Notes: generated by a model not told the origin, from the sequence alone. 64,000 nt of DNA from Armatimonadota bacterium (GCA_028871815.1 JAGWMJ010000009.1:62001-126000), one strand, 5' to 3'; shown: positions 9,104 through 18,304, numbered from the stretch's first letter. Numbers and translations: made by a program.

Positions 9104-10747
9104 ATGATCAGGCTTCGGCCCGCGTCACCCATTTATCGAGCAGTTGCACCGCTCGCGTTACTCCCGTTGCTCGCGATTCTGGTTGGAACTGCGCGTTCCG
9201 CCGCGGCACAGGACGCTGCCATCCAGGCGCCGTTGAGTATCTATTGGCAGTTCACGAGCATTCCAACGCCGAACAATCCGGCGGCCGTCGTCGAAGACGG
9301 GAACACCGCCTACCTCGCCGCAGGCGCCCGCGTTTACGCAGTGAACCTTGCAGACGGCTCCGAGAAATGGCGTTATCCTCGGAGCGGCAATCTCCCCTCA
9401 ACGATTCAAGGGACGCCGGCGATCGCAGATGGAACGTTGTATCTCGCTACCGGCGAAGGCCTCGCAGCGCTCGATACCGCGACGGGTAAACCGGCATGGC
9501 CAACGTACCACGTTCGTGGCGGAGCGGCAACCGCACCGCGCGTCGTCGGGAGCGCCGTGTACTTCGCGGGCCAAAATGGATCGTTTTACGGCGTGGATGC
9601 TCATTCCGGTCTGTCGCTTGGCGGCGTATGGGATCAGAATGGCCGCATCGGAATCCCGTCCGGCGGTGACCTGGTCGGTGATTTTGACATCGCCAACGGC
9701 AGCCTGATCTATATCACGGCCGATCAGGCGATGCACTCCGTCAACATCGGTACCGGTGTTCAGGAGTGGGCGCGCAGGATGGATGCAGATGTTTCCAACG
9801 CTCACCTGGTGCTTGGCGGCGAAGTGATGTACGTTGCCGCGCAGAATACGCTCATGCAACTGCGCACGATGAACGGCGACCCGCGATGGACGATTCCTCT
9901 TCCGAGCTCGGCCGCAACACCGCCTGCGGTAGGGCCGGACGGCACCGTCTACCTGGTCTGCTCGAACCGGCGCGTCTACGCCATCAACGCGCAAGGGCAC
10001 GGCGCGTGGAAGGTGTTTCCAAAGTTGCCGTACGACGTTGCAGCGCAGCCGACGGTTGCCGGCGGTCTGGTGATCGTTCCCACGCTCGAAGGCGGCGTAT
10101 TTGCTCTGGATGCCGCCACCGGAACCCTGAAATGGAACTGCAAGATCGCCCCATCGGGACGCAACGCAACTGCGATCCCAACGGCGGCGAATGCGGTGCG
10201 TCGCGCGCTTGTGGCCAACGGAGCGCTGTATGTCTATACGGATGATGGCACGCTTACTTCGTTTCACAGCGGCGATGTTGCCGATGTGGCGCCGCGTGTC
10301 AAGCCAGTCGATCCGAAGTCCGGCGATTATCTGAACGGTGAGCCACCATTCCGGGTTGCCGCCACGATCACGGACGGGAGTTCTGGCCTCAATTTCGGAA
10401 CACTGAGCTTGATGCTCGATTCCGCGCGCATTCCGTTCAAGGGCACGCCCGATGATGCATCCGCGGATAAGCCGGGCTTTACATTTGATCCGGACACGAA
10501 CACGGTCGAGTTCTTCACCACCCAGACGGACGTTGGGCGATCCAACGCTCTCTCGGACGGACCGCATACAGCAACCGTGAGCGTCACGGATTGGTCCGGC
10601 GTCCAAACCGTCAAAACCTGGACATTTGTTGTGGATAACACACTGGCAAAGCGATCCGACACGAACAACAATCAACAGGGTCCCGGCAAGGGACTAGGCG
10701 GCAACGGAGGCAACGGTGGCAACGGCGGAGGGGGAGGCGGTGGCTAG
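9104..10747 (+). CDS. Exported PQQ-type beta-propeller protein with Ig-like domain
   Basis: Predicted secreted or periplasmic protein of 547 residues. A signal peptide covers about residues 1-36 (VAPLALLPLLAILVGTARSAAAQ). Seven or so PQQ/quinoprotein-like blades follow, seen as repeated patterns such as VYAVNLADGSEKWRYP, LAALDTATGKPAW, VYAINAQGHGAWKVF and VFALDAATGTLKWNC. An Ig-like domain follows (LMLDSARIPFKG... TATVSVTDWSGVQTVKTWTFVVD), then a Gly/Asn-rich tail. No dehydrogenase residues were identified, so this is more likely a BamB/WD-like scaffold or surface protein than an enzyme. The ATG follows CAGGGGG; an earlier in-frame start at 8975 would lack a signal peptide at the N-terminus. 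Confidence 0.8.
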   Translation: MIRLRPASPIYRAVAPLALLPLLAILVGTARSAAAQDAAIQAPLSIYWQFTSIPTPNNPAAVVEDGNTAYLAAGARVYAVNLADGSEKWRYPRSGNLPSTIQGTPAIADGTLYLATGEGLAALDTATGKPAWPTYHVRGGAATAPRVVGSAVYFAGQNGSFYGVDAHSGLSLGGVWDQNGRIGIPSGGDLVGDFDIANGSLIYITADQAMHSVNIGTGVQEWARRMDADVSNAHLVLGGEVMYVAAQNTLMQLRTMNGDPRWTIPLPSSAATPPAVGPDGTVYLVCSNRRVYAINAQGHGAWKVFPKLPYDVAAQPTVAGGLVIVPTLEGGVFALDAATGTLKWNCKIAPSGRNATAIPTAANAVRRALVANGALYVYTDDGTLTSFHSGDVADVAPRVKPVDPKSGDYLNGEPPFRVAATITDGSSGLNFGTLSLMLDSARIPFKGTPDDASADKPGFTFDPDTNTVEFFTTQTDVGRSNALSDGPHTATVSVTDWSGVQTVKTWTFVVDNTLAKRSDTNNNQQGPGKGLGGNGGNGGNGGGGGGG

Positions 10748-10800
10748 GTACTGCACAGGCCACCGGCTTTTGAGCCGCTGTGGCCGCCATCGTGCACTAC

Positions 10801-12021
10801 ATGCCCGCTAGCTCCGATACTCCCGCGGAGACGGTCGACGGTACTCAACCTGCTGCGACGGAGTCGAATGCGTCGTTCGCAGAAATGGAAGCCTGGCTGT
10901 GGCTCGCCAACGCTCAGCTGCCCGCACGCGCCGCCTCGGAGCTGCTGCGCCAGACATCGTGGGACCCGCTGACTGCTCTGCAAGCCACGGATGAGCAGCT
11001 TATCCAGGTTGCGGGGCTGCTTTCCCGCCATGCCGAGCGCCTCCGTGACCGGCAAAACCGGCCTCCGGCGCGGGTTGTGGACTGGGCATTGGCGCATCAC
11101 TTACAGGTGGTGCCTCAGTGCAGCGGCGCCTACCCGGCGGGACTCCGATCCATCGGTGATGCTCCGGCCGCGCTCTATGTGTTGGGCAATGTCGGTCTTC
11201 TAACCTCGCCGGGCCTCGCCATCGTTGGCACTCGCACTCCAACACCATACGGACGCGCCGTAGCCGAGAGGTTTGCCCGCGAGCTAGCGGCGCTGGGCGT
11301 TACGATTGTCAGCGGCGCCGCGCACGGTATCGATACGGCGGCACACCGCGCAGCGCTGGATGCCGGGGGTGGGACTACAGCGGTTATCGGATGCGGGCTG
11401 GACGTAGCATATCCACGCGAGAATCGCGAGCTACTTCAGCGGATAGCGCGATCCGGGGCACTTGTTTCTGAGTACGGCCTCGGCGCCAAGCCGGACTCGT
11501 GGCGATTCCCGCAGCGGAACCGCATTATAAGTGGCCTCTCCGACGGCGTATTGGTTGCGGAGGCTGCGGCGGTCTCAGGCGCGCTTCTTACAGCCCGGCT
11601 GGCAGCGGAGCAGGGCCGGGTTGTGCTGGCCGTACCCGGGAATATCGATCGGGCAAGCGCCGTCGGGTGCAATGAACTGATCAAATCCGGCGTCACGGTT
11701 GCAACGTGCAAAGAGGATGTGCTGGCCGCGCTTCGGTACTGGCCGGTGAAGGCGCCGGCCTCACCGGCTTCTCAGTTGACGTTTGACGAGGGCGAGCAGA
11801 ATCCGCCGGCAGCAACGGGATCTGCAGCGGTCCGGATGCCCGACTTACCGACATCACAGGCAGCGGTCTTGGCGGTTCTTTCGCTAGTCCCGCAGCACAT
11901 CGATACGGTTGCCGAACTGGTGCAGAGGCCGGTTGCCGACACCGCCGTGGAACTTACGATGCTTGAGCTCGCCACATTGGTCGCGCGGCTCCCGGGCAAT
12001 CTCTTTGTACGCACGTTCTAG
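10801..12021 (+). CDS. dprA: DNA processing protein DprA/Smf
   Basis: Loads RecA on incoming single-stranded DNA in natural transformation. About 406 residues: an N-terminal SAM/HhH-like region (AATESNASFAEMEAWLWLAN... LLSRHAERL), then the Rossmann-like DprA domain with the hallmark GTRTPTPYGRAVAERF, SGAAHGIDTAAHRAAL, GCGLDVAYPRENR, SEYGLGAKPDSWRFPQRNR and EAAAVSGALLTARLAAEQGR. After a linker, a C-terminal winged-helix (about AAVLAVLSLVPQHIDTVAEL) resembles DML1. No clear ribosome site was seen at 10801 or at the alternative GTG at 10780. No com genes are nearby. Confidence 0.94.
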   Translation: MPASSDTPAETVDGTQPAATESNASFAEMEAWLWLANAQLPARAASELLRQTSWDPLTALQATDEQLIQVAGLLSRHAERLRDRQNRPPARVVDWALAHHLQVVPQCSGAYPAGLRSIGDAPAALYVLGNVGLLTSPGLAIVGTRTPTPYGRAVAERFARELAALGVTIVSGAAHGIDTAAHRAALDAGGGTTAVIGCGLDVAYPRENRELLQRIARSGALVSEYGLGAKPDSWRFPQRNRIISGLSDGVLVAEAAAVSGALLTARLAAEQGRVVLAVPGNIDRASAVGCNELIKSGVTVATCKEDVLAALRYWPVKAPASPASQLTFDEGEQNPPAATGSAAVRMPDLPTSQAAVLAVLSLVPQHIDTVAELVQRPVADTAVELTMLELATLVARLPGNLFVRTF

Positions 12022-12036
12022 CCATCTGAAATCGCC

Positions 12037-12996
12037 TCAACTCAGAACGCACTCCACGCCAGTCGCTGTACGCAGGCGTGTACCGGGTTCCGCATGCTCA
12101 TGGCGGACAAAGCCGAGTGCTAGCGCACCACCGGCCCGACTGTCGGCAAAACTAGTGATTCGCCCAACTACGGCTGGCTTGTCTTCCTGCAGAAGTTCCT
12201 GGCCAACGAGCGATTCCTCGGCATTCCGCACCGTCAGGCGGCATAGCTTGCGATTCGTATGACCGCGAGCCTGGATGCGCGCCACTATCTCCTGCCCGAT
12301 GTAACATCCCTTCCGTGCGCTGATATGGGTGTCGTCAAGACCCAATTCAGGCGCTAACACCGCCTCGCCAAACTCCTGGGGCCATCGCGGAATCCCTGCT
12401 TCAATCCGGCAAAGCTCCCAATCGCTCAAACTGGCGCTCGGCATTGCCGCTTTCAGCCGAGCGACTAAGGGATGAACGGCAGACGCTGCTGTCACAACGT
12501 CAACTCCACCGGATCCGCATCTAGCATGAGTGACGAGCTGTGCGGCTTCGCCTTCACTCAGCGCACTTGCCGCTGCCTCTTCCGCCAGCGGGCCCTGAAT
12601 ACTTACGACCGATAACTTGTCAGCCGGAACACTTAACACCGCGTCTTCCGCGATTAGAAACTGATCCAACCAATTGACGACTGGACGTGCCGCGCCGTCC
12701 GGAACGATAAGCACGACGCAGGTATCCGGCGGCTCGGGATCGAGAACGGCTCGCAATTCGGGGCCAGGCAGCACCGTGCACGCCTCGAAACGGGCGTGTC
12801 CGGTTGCGTCCAGCAGCAGCGCGCGAACCGGGTAGTTCGGCTTCAGCTCGGCAAGGTCGTTCGAAACGAGGCCCTGCAGCCAGCTGATCGCGTCGGCGCC
12901 ATGACAGCATACGATCTCCCCACAGGGAATTGGCAGCAGGGCGGCGCCGGATCGGAGCGCGGCCAATGCGTCAGTGGTTGCGCTAGCCGGGGGCAC
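12037..12996 (-). CDS. ygfZ: YgfZ/GcvT-domain folate-binding protein
   Basis: Tetrahydrofolate-dependent helper in iron-sulfur cluster assembly or repair. The 319-residue protein shows the YgfZ signature KGCYIGQEIVARIQARGH with the redox-relevant Cys, preceded by ELGLDDTHISAR, and an N-terminal GcvT-like segment (CCHGADAISWLQGLVSNDL). Start is GTG and overlaps the SDR gene by 14 bases, so it is the third gene of a coupled minus-strand set. It converges with dprA with 15 bases between the stops. It is not the glycine-cleavage T protein, which is longer and lacks this motif. Confidence 0.9.
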   Translation of the reverse strand: MPPASATTDALAALRSGAALLPIPCGEIVCCHGADAISWLQGLVSNDLAELKPNYPVRALLLDATGHARFEACTVLPGPELRAVLDPEPPDTCVVLIVPDGAARPVVNWLDQFLIAEDAVLSVPADKLSVVSIQGPLAEEAAASALSEGEAAQLVTHARCGSGGVDVVTAASAVHPLVARLKAAMPSASLSDWELCRIEAGIPRWPQEFGEAVLAPELGLDDTHISARKGCYIGQEIVARIQARGHTNRKLCRLTVRNAEESLVGQELLQEDKPAVVGRITSFADSRAGGALALGFVRHEHAEPGTRLRTATGVECVLS

Positions 12997-13723
12997 GGTG
13001 CGCCAGAGTCACCGAGGCCTGGGCCAGCGGCTTGACCACGATCTCATCCACATTCACGTGTGCCGGCCGGGTTGCCGCCCAAACCACACAATCTGCAACA
13101 TCGCCGGCAGTAAGCGGCGTCAAGCCGGCGTAGACCTGTGCCGCCCGGGACTTGTCACCGCGAAAGCGCACCTCGCTGAACTCGGTCTCGACCATCCCGG
13201 GCACGATTTCCGTAACGCGCACCGGCTTGCCCAGAAGCTCCACGCGGAGCGCCCGGGTAATAGCTCGCACGCCGAACTTCATGGCGTTGTAGCCGGAACC
13301 ACCTGCGTATACCTCGCGTCCGGCGATACTACCGATGTTGATGACGTGTCCATCGCCAGACTGCTCCAGCCTGGGCAAGAGCTCGCGAGTCATTCGCATC
13401 AATCCGAGAACGTTGCTGTCGAACATCTGCTGCCAATCCTCGTCTGTGGCGTCTGAGACACGATCCAACCCCAGTGCTCCGCCGGCGTTATTCACCAGCA
13501 GGTTGATGTTAGGAACATGTTCGCAGAACGCCCGAACACTAGCTGCGTCGGCAACATCCAGCGGCCACGCATCACCACCCGCGGTGCGAGCAACCTGGTT
13601 CAAGCGCTCGACCCGGCGCGCACCGCAAACCACGTGGAAGCCGGCTGCAGAGAGTGCGCTGACGCAGGCCGCGCCGATTCCGCTGCTGGCGCCAGTTACT
13701 ACAGCTACCTTTGAATGCGTCAT
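12983..13723 (-). CDS. Short-chain dehydrogenase/reductase
   Basis: NAD(P)-dependent oxidoreductase of the classical SDR family, 246 residues. It has the cofactor loop TGASSGIG at about 10-17, LLVNNAGG near 75-82, the catalytic Ser in INIGSIAGREVY and the YNAMK (YxxxK) pair. An arginine pair after strand 2 (GARRVERL) suggests NADP preference. The closest general match is the YdfG-like group that acts on 3-hydroxy acids or serine. It sits between the NodB-like gene (16-base gap) and ygfZ (14-base overlap). The substrate is unknown. Confidence 0.88.
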   Translation of the reverse strand: MTHSKVAVVTGASSGIGAACVSALSAAGFHVVCGARRVERLNQVARTAGGDAWPLDVADAASVRAFCEHVPNINLLVNNAGGALGLDRVSDATDEDWQQMFDSNVLGLMRMTRELLPRLEQSGDGHVINIGSIAGREVYAGGSGYNAMKFGVRAITRALRVELLGKPVRVTEIVPGMVETEFSEVRFRGDKSRAAQVYAGLTPLTAGDVADCVVWAATRPAHVNVDEIVVKPLAQASVTLAHRAPG

Positions 13724-13739
13724 AAAAGAAAAGATACTC

Positions 13740-14456
13740 TCACGCTGCCGCCAGCTCGGTCACCAGCTGAGTCAGCGTCACAAACCTCGCGCCGCGCTTC
13801 TTCAAATAGTCGGCAACATTCCTTAAGTGGGCACCATTGTCTGCACAGTCGGTCATGCCCAGGCACAGCACCGACTGCGTTTGGCGTGAACTGTCGATGA
13901 TCGGCTTGAGCTTGTCCAGCCCAACGTCCACATAGCCACGCACTTCATCCAATCCCGCGACCGGTACCACCCAGAGTTTGGATGGCCCGGGCTCGTGCAC
14001 GTGATCGTACGCCGGGTGGTACGGCGACCGTGGTGCGCCCTCGGGTGGGTTGGAGCTGGATCCTGGCGTCGCATCGACCAATATGCCAACGTCCTCAAGC
14101 GCCTTCACATCGCCCGCCTGCAGATCGCCTTGCGCGGCTCGAAAAGCGGTGGGTTTGATGGAGTACTGCTTCAGTACATCCTTGCCCAAACGGATGAGAT
14201 CGCCGCGCTCCACGGTGCTGCCCGCGGTGGCATCAAATGTAAGGTAAAGTCCCAGTTCGTGCCAGGCGGGTATACGATGCAGATACTCCCGATGGTACAG
14301 GCTGGCGTTAGTCAGCGGGTCGTGCTCTTGAACGCCGATCAGCCAGGTGAGCGGTATAGCCTCCTGCTCGGCCGCCGACACAATGCTCGAAACGAAACAT
14401 TTGGATTGGGAGGCACAGGTGCAATCCACAGTGACCGCTACAGTTGTGTCCGACAT
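13740..14456 (-). CDS. Divergent NodB/polysaccharide-deacetylase-like protein
   Basis: A 238-residue protein whose layout resembles the NodB fold: VAVTVDCTCAS at the start, the helix after RIPAWHELGLYLTFDA, a RAAQGDLQAGDVKALEDVG segment as in NodB motif 3, and a late YLKKRGARFVTLTQLV as in motif 5. The metal-binding Asp-Asp of motif 1 and the HxxxH histidines of motif 2 are not visible, so catalytic deacetylation is doubtful. The ATG at 14456 is preceded by GGAGGTAGGAG. It is the first gene of a set with the SDR and ygfZ. It could be a pseudo-enzyme or a member of an uncharacterised branch. Confidence 0.6.
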   Translation of the reverse strand: MSDTTVAVTVDCTCASQSKCFVSSIVSAAEQEAIPLTWLIGVQEHDPLTNASLYHREYLHRIPAWHELGLYLTFDATAGSTVERGDLIRLGKDVLKQYSIKPTAFRAAQGDLQAGDVKALEDVGILVDATPGSSSNPPEGAPRSPYHPAYDHVHEPGPSKLWVVPVAGLDEVRGYVDVGLDKLKPIIDSSRQTQSVLCLGMTDCADNGAHLRNVADYLKKRGARFVTLTQLVTELAAA

Positions 14457-14563
14457 TCTCCTACCTCCCACCATCTGGATTCGCCAAACATGGGGCGGGT
14501 CGCCGTCCGCCGATCACCGCCTCGGTTCGCCCAACCGGCCGTCTAATCCTGCACCGTAGCGCG

Positions 14564-16741
14564 CTATCCGTTCTTCACGGGGCCAAGGATCGGGGCGTTT
14601 ATTGCCTGCACGTCGTCGGCCATGGTGCACGTGTAGACTGCCGTTCCGTCCCACGCCGGCGTGGAGAATATGTTGCCCGGGCCGAGATTATACGTCCACT
14701 GCAGCCGCCCAGTTGCGGTGCTGACCACAGCAACTTGACCGCGCACTCCCATGATGGCAAAGCTTGTGCCATCTGGCGACAGTGCAGGCGAGGAGTCGTA
14801 GATAGTCTGCCCGATTGCGCCCGTCCACAGCGGCGCGCCGGTCACGCGGTTGAATGCGTACACGTTGCCATTGGCGCCAAGGCCCCCAACGACGATCGCC
14901 TGGCCGGCAACCACCGGTGATGAGTAGCCCAGCGTGTCGCCGCCCGTTGGCGCCGACGTGGTCCATAGCTCCGCACCCGTGTCTACATTCATGGCATGCA
15001 GGTCACCGTCATCTGAACAGACGTATACGGCATCACCGGATACAGCAGGCGAAGAGATTGCCGGCGAAAAGTAAAAAAGCCGGCCGATGTGCCGAGTCCA
15101 GGCGATCGTGCCGGTCTGGCAATTCAGTGCGTAAAACGTGTTGTCCCATCCGCCCAGAAAGAAGAGCGTGCCGTTTGTTGCTGCGCGAGATTGAAAGAAG
15201 GCTCCAGCGGCTTGGCGCCATCGTAGCGTACCACGCTCCGCATCGAGTCCAATAATCTCGTGATCGCCGCCGATGCAGACCACACCCGCGGCTACGGCTG
15301 CCGAGCCAAACACTGGCGCACCCGCGTCGTATTTCCACTTCAAGCGGCCGTTTTGCGCGTGCAACGCATACACAAATCCATCGGTCGAACCGATATAGAG
15401 GCTGTCGCCCCTGATGACCGGCGAGCTCAAAACGGCACCTTTGGTGGCAAACACCCAAAGACGGCGTCCGGTTTTGGCATTGAACGCGTATACATGATGA
15501 TCGTTACTGGAGACGTAGAGAATGCCGTTATCCAGCGTGGGACTTGATTGAATGGCCCCGTCCAGATCGACCGCCCAGCGCCGGTTGGGCTCATTTACAT
15601 CGCGCTCAACCTCAAAAATCAATTCGTCCTCGAGAGTTATCTGATTGCTGGTGGTAAGGGCAATGTCACATGCGTGTATACCGATCTGCATACCGGCCGT
15701 AAGGAATTGGTCACGCCAAACGTTGCGCGCCGACCTGGTAAGCGGCTTCCAGGCGCCATCGTCGATCCGGTACTTGGCCGTCTCGTGGTCGGGTACGTCG
15801 GCGATTGCCCGCGGTTCGAGGCGAGCGGCGGGTCTCCGGCGCGCGAGGTAGGGTACATCCGGATCATCCCATGCTGCCTGCAGATGTGACGAGGATTCTC
15901 CCGGTGAGATTGGAATATCTGCGATGTGGACGGGCTTGTCAGGCTCTTCCTTTTCGACGCGGTCGATGCGCACAATGAGCGGACTGACACTTACCTGATA
16001 CCACGAGCCTTGATAGAGGCCGCGCGCCATCAGCGTGAGAATGCCGTTCGTTCGCCATACCAGGTCCTGATGTCCATGGCCGACGAAGATCGCCAGGACG
16101 TTGTGACCGGCCAGCGCGTGGTCCACATCAAACTCATTATCGATCATCCGTGTATCGGGTGGATCGCGCCCTATCCAGTGATGCATGAACACAAAGATCG
16201 GTGTCGTGCTGCGAACGTGCTTAAGGTCAGCCCGGAGCCAGTCGAGCTCGTGCCGATCCACGTGGCCGAAGTGCTCCAGCATCACGGTGGTATCCAGAAT
16301 GATAAAGTGGACGCCGTGATAGTCGAAGGACTGGTACAGCCTTCCGAACTGACGCACGAATCCCTGCTTTCCCTCCGGACACCAACGCACGTCATCGTTG
16401 CCGGGCGCGGCATAGAAAGCGATGCCGGCCTGCTGCAGGCCGTCAATGCCTTCTTTAAACCGGGCGTACTCCTCCGGCCGCCCCGACTCCGTGATATCGC
16501 CGCAATCCACGGCGAACGCCGGACGCGGATCCATGGCGAGAGCCGACGCAACAAGGTTCTTCAGCCCCTGATTGTCGCCGCTTGCCGTCTGGTGTGTGTC
16601 GCTAAAATCCAAGAAAGTAAACGAACGGTCGCCGGTGCCTTCCTGTGCTCGGCAGGGCTTCCCTCCGGCAATTTGGAGAGCCACCAGTAGCGATATGGTG
16701 ACCGGCAAAAGCGCGGCGCTGAAAAGCCTGGCAGCGGTCAC
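14564..16741 (-). CDS. Exported metallophosphoesterase fused to a PQQ-type propeller
   Basis: A 725-residue protein with a signal peptide (about 1-33), a calcineurin-like phosphoesterase domain (about 40-270), an Ig-like linker with APAxYRIDDGAWKPL-type sequence, and a C-terminal beta-propeller of repeated blades (YVSSNDHHVYAFNAKTGRRL, YIGSTDGFVYALHAQNGRLK, and others). Metal motifs are SDTH (47-50), GD (81-82), MHHW (186-189) and GHGH (221-224). The usual GNHD reads GNDD at 114-117, so the catalytic His is Asp. The GTG start overlaps the DUF6807 stop by four bases, giving a two-gene operon. The substrate is unknown; envelope or extracellular location is inferred. Confidence 0.85.
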   Translation of the reverse strand: MTAARLFSAALLPVTISLLVALQIAGGKPCRAQEGTGDRSFTFLDFSDTHQTASGDNQGLKNLVASALAMDPRPAFAVDCGDITESGRPEEYARFKEGIDGLQQAGIAFYAAPGNDDVRWCPEGKQGFVRQFGRLYQSFDYHGVHFIILDTTVMLEHFGHVDRHELDWLRADLKHVRSTTPIFVFMHHWIGRDPPDTRMIDNEFDVDHALAGHNVLAIFVGHGHQDLVWRTNGILTLMARGLYQGSWYQVSVSPLIVRIDRVEKEEPDKPVHIADIPISPGESSSHLQAAWDDPDVPYLARRRPAARLEPRAIADVPDHETAKYRIDDGAWKPLTRSARNVWRDQFLTAGMQIGIHACDIALTTSNQITLEDELIFEVERDVNEPNRRWAVDLDGAIQSSPTLDNGILYVSSNDHHVYAFNAKTGRRLWVFATKGAVLSSPVIRGDSLYIGSTDGFVYALHAQNGRLKWKYDAGAPVFGSAAVAAGVVCIGGDHEIIGLDAERGTLRWRQAAGAFFQSRAATNGTLFFLGGWDNTFYALNCQTGTIAWTRHIGRLFYFSPAISSPAVSGDAVYVCSDDGDLHAMNVDTGAELWTTSAPTGGDTLGYSSPVVAGQAIVVGGLGANGNVYAFNRVTGAPLWTGAIGQTIYDSSPALSPDGTSFAIMGVRGQVAVVSTATGRLQWTYNLGPGNIFSTPAWDGTAVYTCTMADDVQAINAPILGPVKNG

Positions 16742-17985
16742 CGATCTATTTCCAGGCGGGGTGGCGTGGCAAATGCAGCGTACTGAGCGTTGAGGTCCGC
16801 CATCGTGCGCTCGCCAGGATGGAACAGCAGCCGGTAGTGAAGATGGAGTGTCTCGCCGGGTGCAAGCGTAAAATCGCCCGCGCCTTTAGGCTGGTGCAAG
16901 AATTCGTGCAGCCCAAACGGATTGGCGGCAAACAGTCCATAATCACGAGCGTGCCAGGTCTCCGGGTGCCGAAGGTTGTGCGGTGCGTCCATCATGGTGA
17001 TTCCCCAAAGCTCCCCATGAACGGGACCTGTGTAGTCCACCCAGTCTTGACGGGTACCCCAAATCTGACCGTCAACCTTGCCGTCGGACGCCGTCATCCG
17101 CGCCTCCGGATCGCGTGATGGACAGAGTGTATCCGGTACCCGCATTCCAAAGGAGCCTTCCTTGGTATCGCCAAAAACGAGGGCCCGGGCAACTGGTGTC
17201 ACGGTTACGTCGAAATCCATCACGCGGGTACCATCGGAGAGTAGATAGACCGTCACGCCGCGCGTGTCATCGGCCACGTGCTGACCATCGGGCTGGATCC
17301 AGGCGGTTTGCGCGGTGAACCCGGCACAAACCGGTCCGCTGTACACTTGCGAGAATCCGGTATTGATCGTCCTGCCCGTATTGCGCCCTTCACTCCAATA
17401 GTCCACGCCGTTTACATCCCCATGGGTAAACCACAGGCCCCTGTGGTGCGGGTGGTCGTGCGACTCTCCAGGCACGTTCTCCATCGGGTAGTGGCGCGTG
17501 AGAGCATGCCCATCGCCATCCAGAATGGGATAGAAGAACGGCTTGTTCGGACCTCCATGGGTTTGGTAACGGGTGAATAGTGCCTGCCCAACACGAATGA
17601 ATACGTCACCGCCCTCTGTAGAAGCGGCGCAGATCGTCGGGGCGTCGGAGAGATGTTCCAGCAACGTATAAGTGCGCTTCTCCCCCTCATTCAGCGGCGC
17701 CATGATCAGCATGATCGACATTTGAGTGCCCACCGGCACAGCCTGGCAGTAACCACAGCCGGCATCGCTGGTGAACAGCCATGTACCGGCGGCCAGGTTC
17801 CATGGCGCCATAATACGGATCGCCGCCTCGGGGTAGGAGGAGTTTTCCGCGTGCAAGGTAAATCGGTGGTTCGCTTCGGCCCGTCCTGCCGCGCCCGCTG
17901 CAGCGACGGCAGCCATCAGAGCGGCGGAGGCGATCGCGGGCCTCACTCCCAACACTCGGAATAGAAACAGAAGGTGGTTGTGCAT
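16738..17985 (-). CDS. Exported DUF6807 (PmoA-like) protein
   Basis: Member of the DUF6807 family, often named PmoA by automatic annotation although no methane oxidation is implied. From the ATG at 17985 it has 415 residues with a signal peptide (LGVRPAIASAALMAAVAAAGAAGRAEA), a central block HDHPHHRGLWFTHG typical of the family, VDYWSEGR, and a C-terminal TLAPGETLHLHYRLLFHPGE. The fold is probably a galactose-mutarotase-like beta-sandwich, consistent with carbohydrate binding; this is inference. It is co-transcribed with the phosphoesterase gene (GTGA overlap). Its start codon overlaps that of the divergent ferredoxin gene, so any promoter must lie inside the ferredoxin coding region. Confidence 0.75.
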   Translation of the reverse strand: MHNHLLFLFRVLGVRPAIASAALMAAVAAAGAAGRAEANHRFTLHAENSSYPEAAIRIMAPWNLAAGTWLFTSDAGCGYCQAVPVGTQMSIMLIMAPLNEGEKRTYTLLEHLSDAPTICAASTEGGDVFIRVGQALFTRYQTHGGPNKPFFYPILDGDGHALTRHYPMENVPGESHDHPHHRGLWFTHGDVNGVDYWSEGRNTGRTINTGFSQVYSGPVCAGFTAQTAWIQPDGQHVADDTRGVTVYLLSDGTRVMDFDVTVTPVARALVFGDTKEGSFGMRVPDTLCPSRDPEARMTASDGKVDGQIWGTRQDWVDYTGPVHGELWGITMMDAPHNLRHPETWHARDYGLFAANPFGLHEFLHQPKGAGDFTLAPGETLHLHYRLLFHPGERTMADLNAQYAAFATPPRLEIDR

Positions 17986-18304
17986 GCCGGTTGTGACAGT
18001 TGATGGAGAAACGAAGGTTGAATGTGAATGGGGTAAAAAGCTCGTGCTGTGCCTTGAGGATGGCGGCATTGACATCCTCCATCGATGCGGTGGTTTAGCC
18101 CGCTGTACCACATGCCGGGTCGTGGTTCTGGATGGCTCCGTTCCGCCTATGAGCATCCGCGAGCAAGCCGCGCTGGCTGATCCTGAGTTAATCGCCACAT
18201 ACCGGCTATCCTGCCAGTTGCGAGTCGAGGGAGATCTTGTTGTAAGCGTGGTCAACCGCGCAACGGCTTGCGGTCTCAGTCCGGGCCCTCGTCCAGCGCC
18301 GTAG
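17984..18304 (+). CDS. [2Fe-2S] ferredoxin
   Basis: A 106-residue soluble electron carrier with four cluster cysteines: Cys35, Cys41 and Cys44 in HRCGGLARCTTCRV plus Cys77 in YRLSCQL. The CX5CX2C spacing is that of adrenodoxin/Isc-type rather than plant-type ferredoxins. AAGGTGG precedes the ATG; a TTG two codons earlier (17978) is also possible. The redox partner is not next to it. Its 3' end overlaps the convergent RNase HI gene by 29 bases and its start shares bases with the divergent DUF6807 gene. Confidence 0.9.
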   Translation: MPVVTVDGETKVECEWGKKLVLCLEDGGIDILHRCGGLARCTTCRVVVLDGSVPPMSIREQAALADPELIATYRLSCQLRVEGDLVVSVVNRATACGLSPGPRPAP

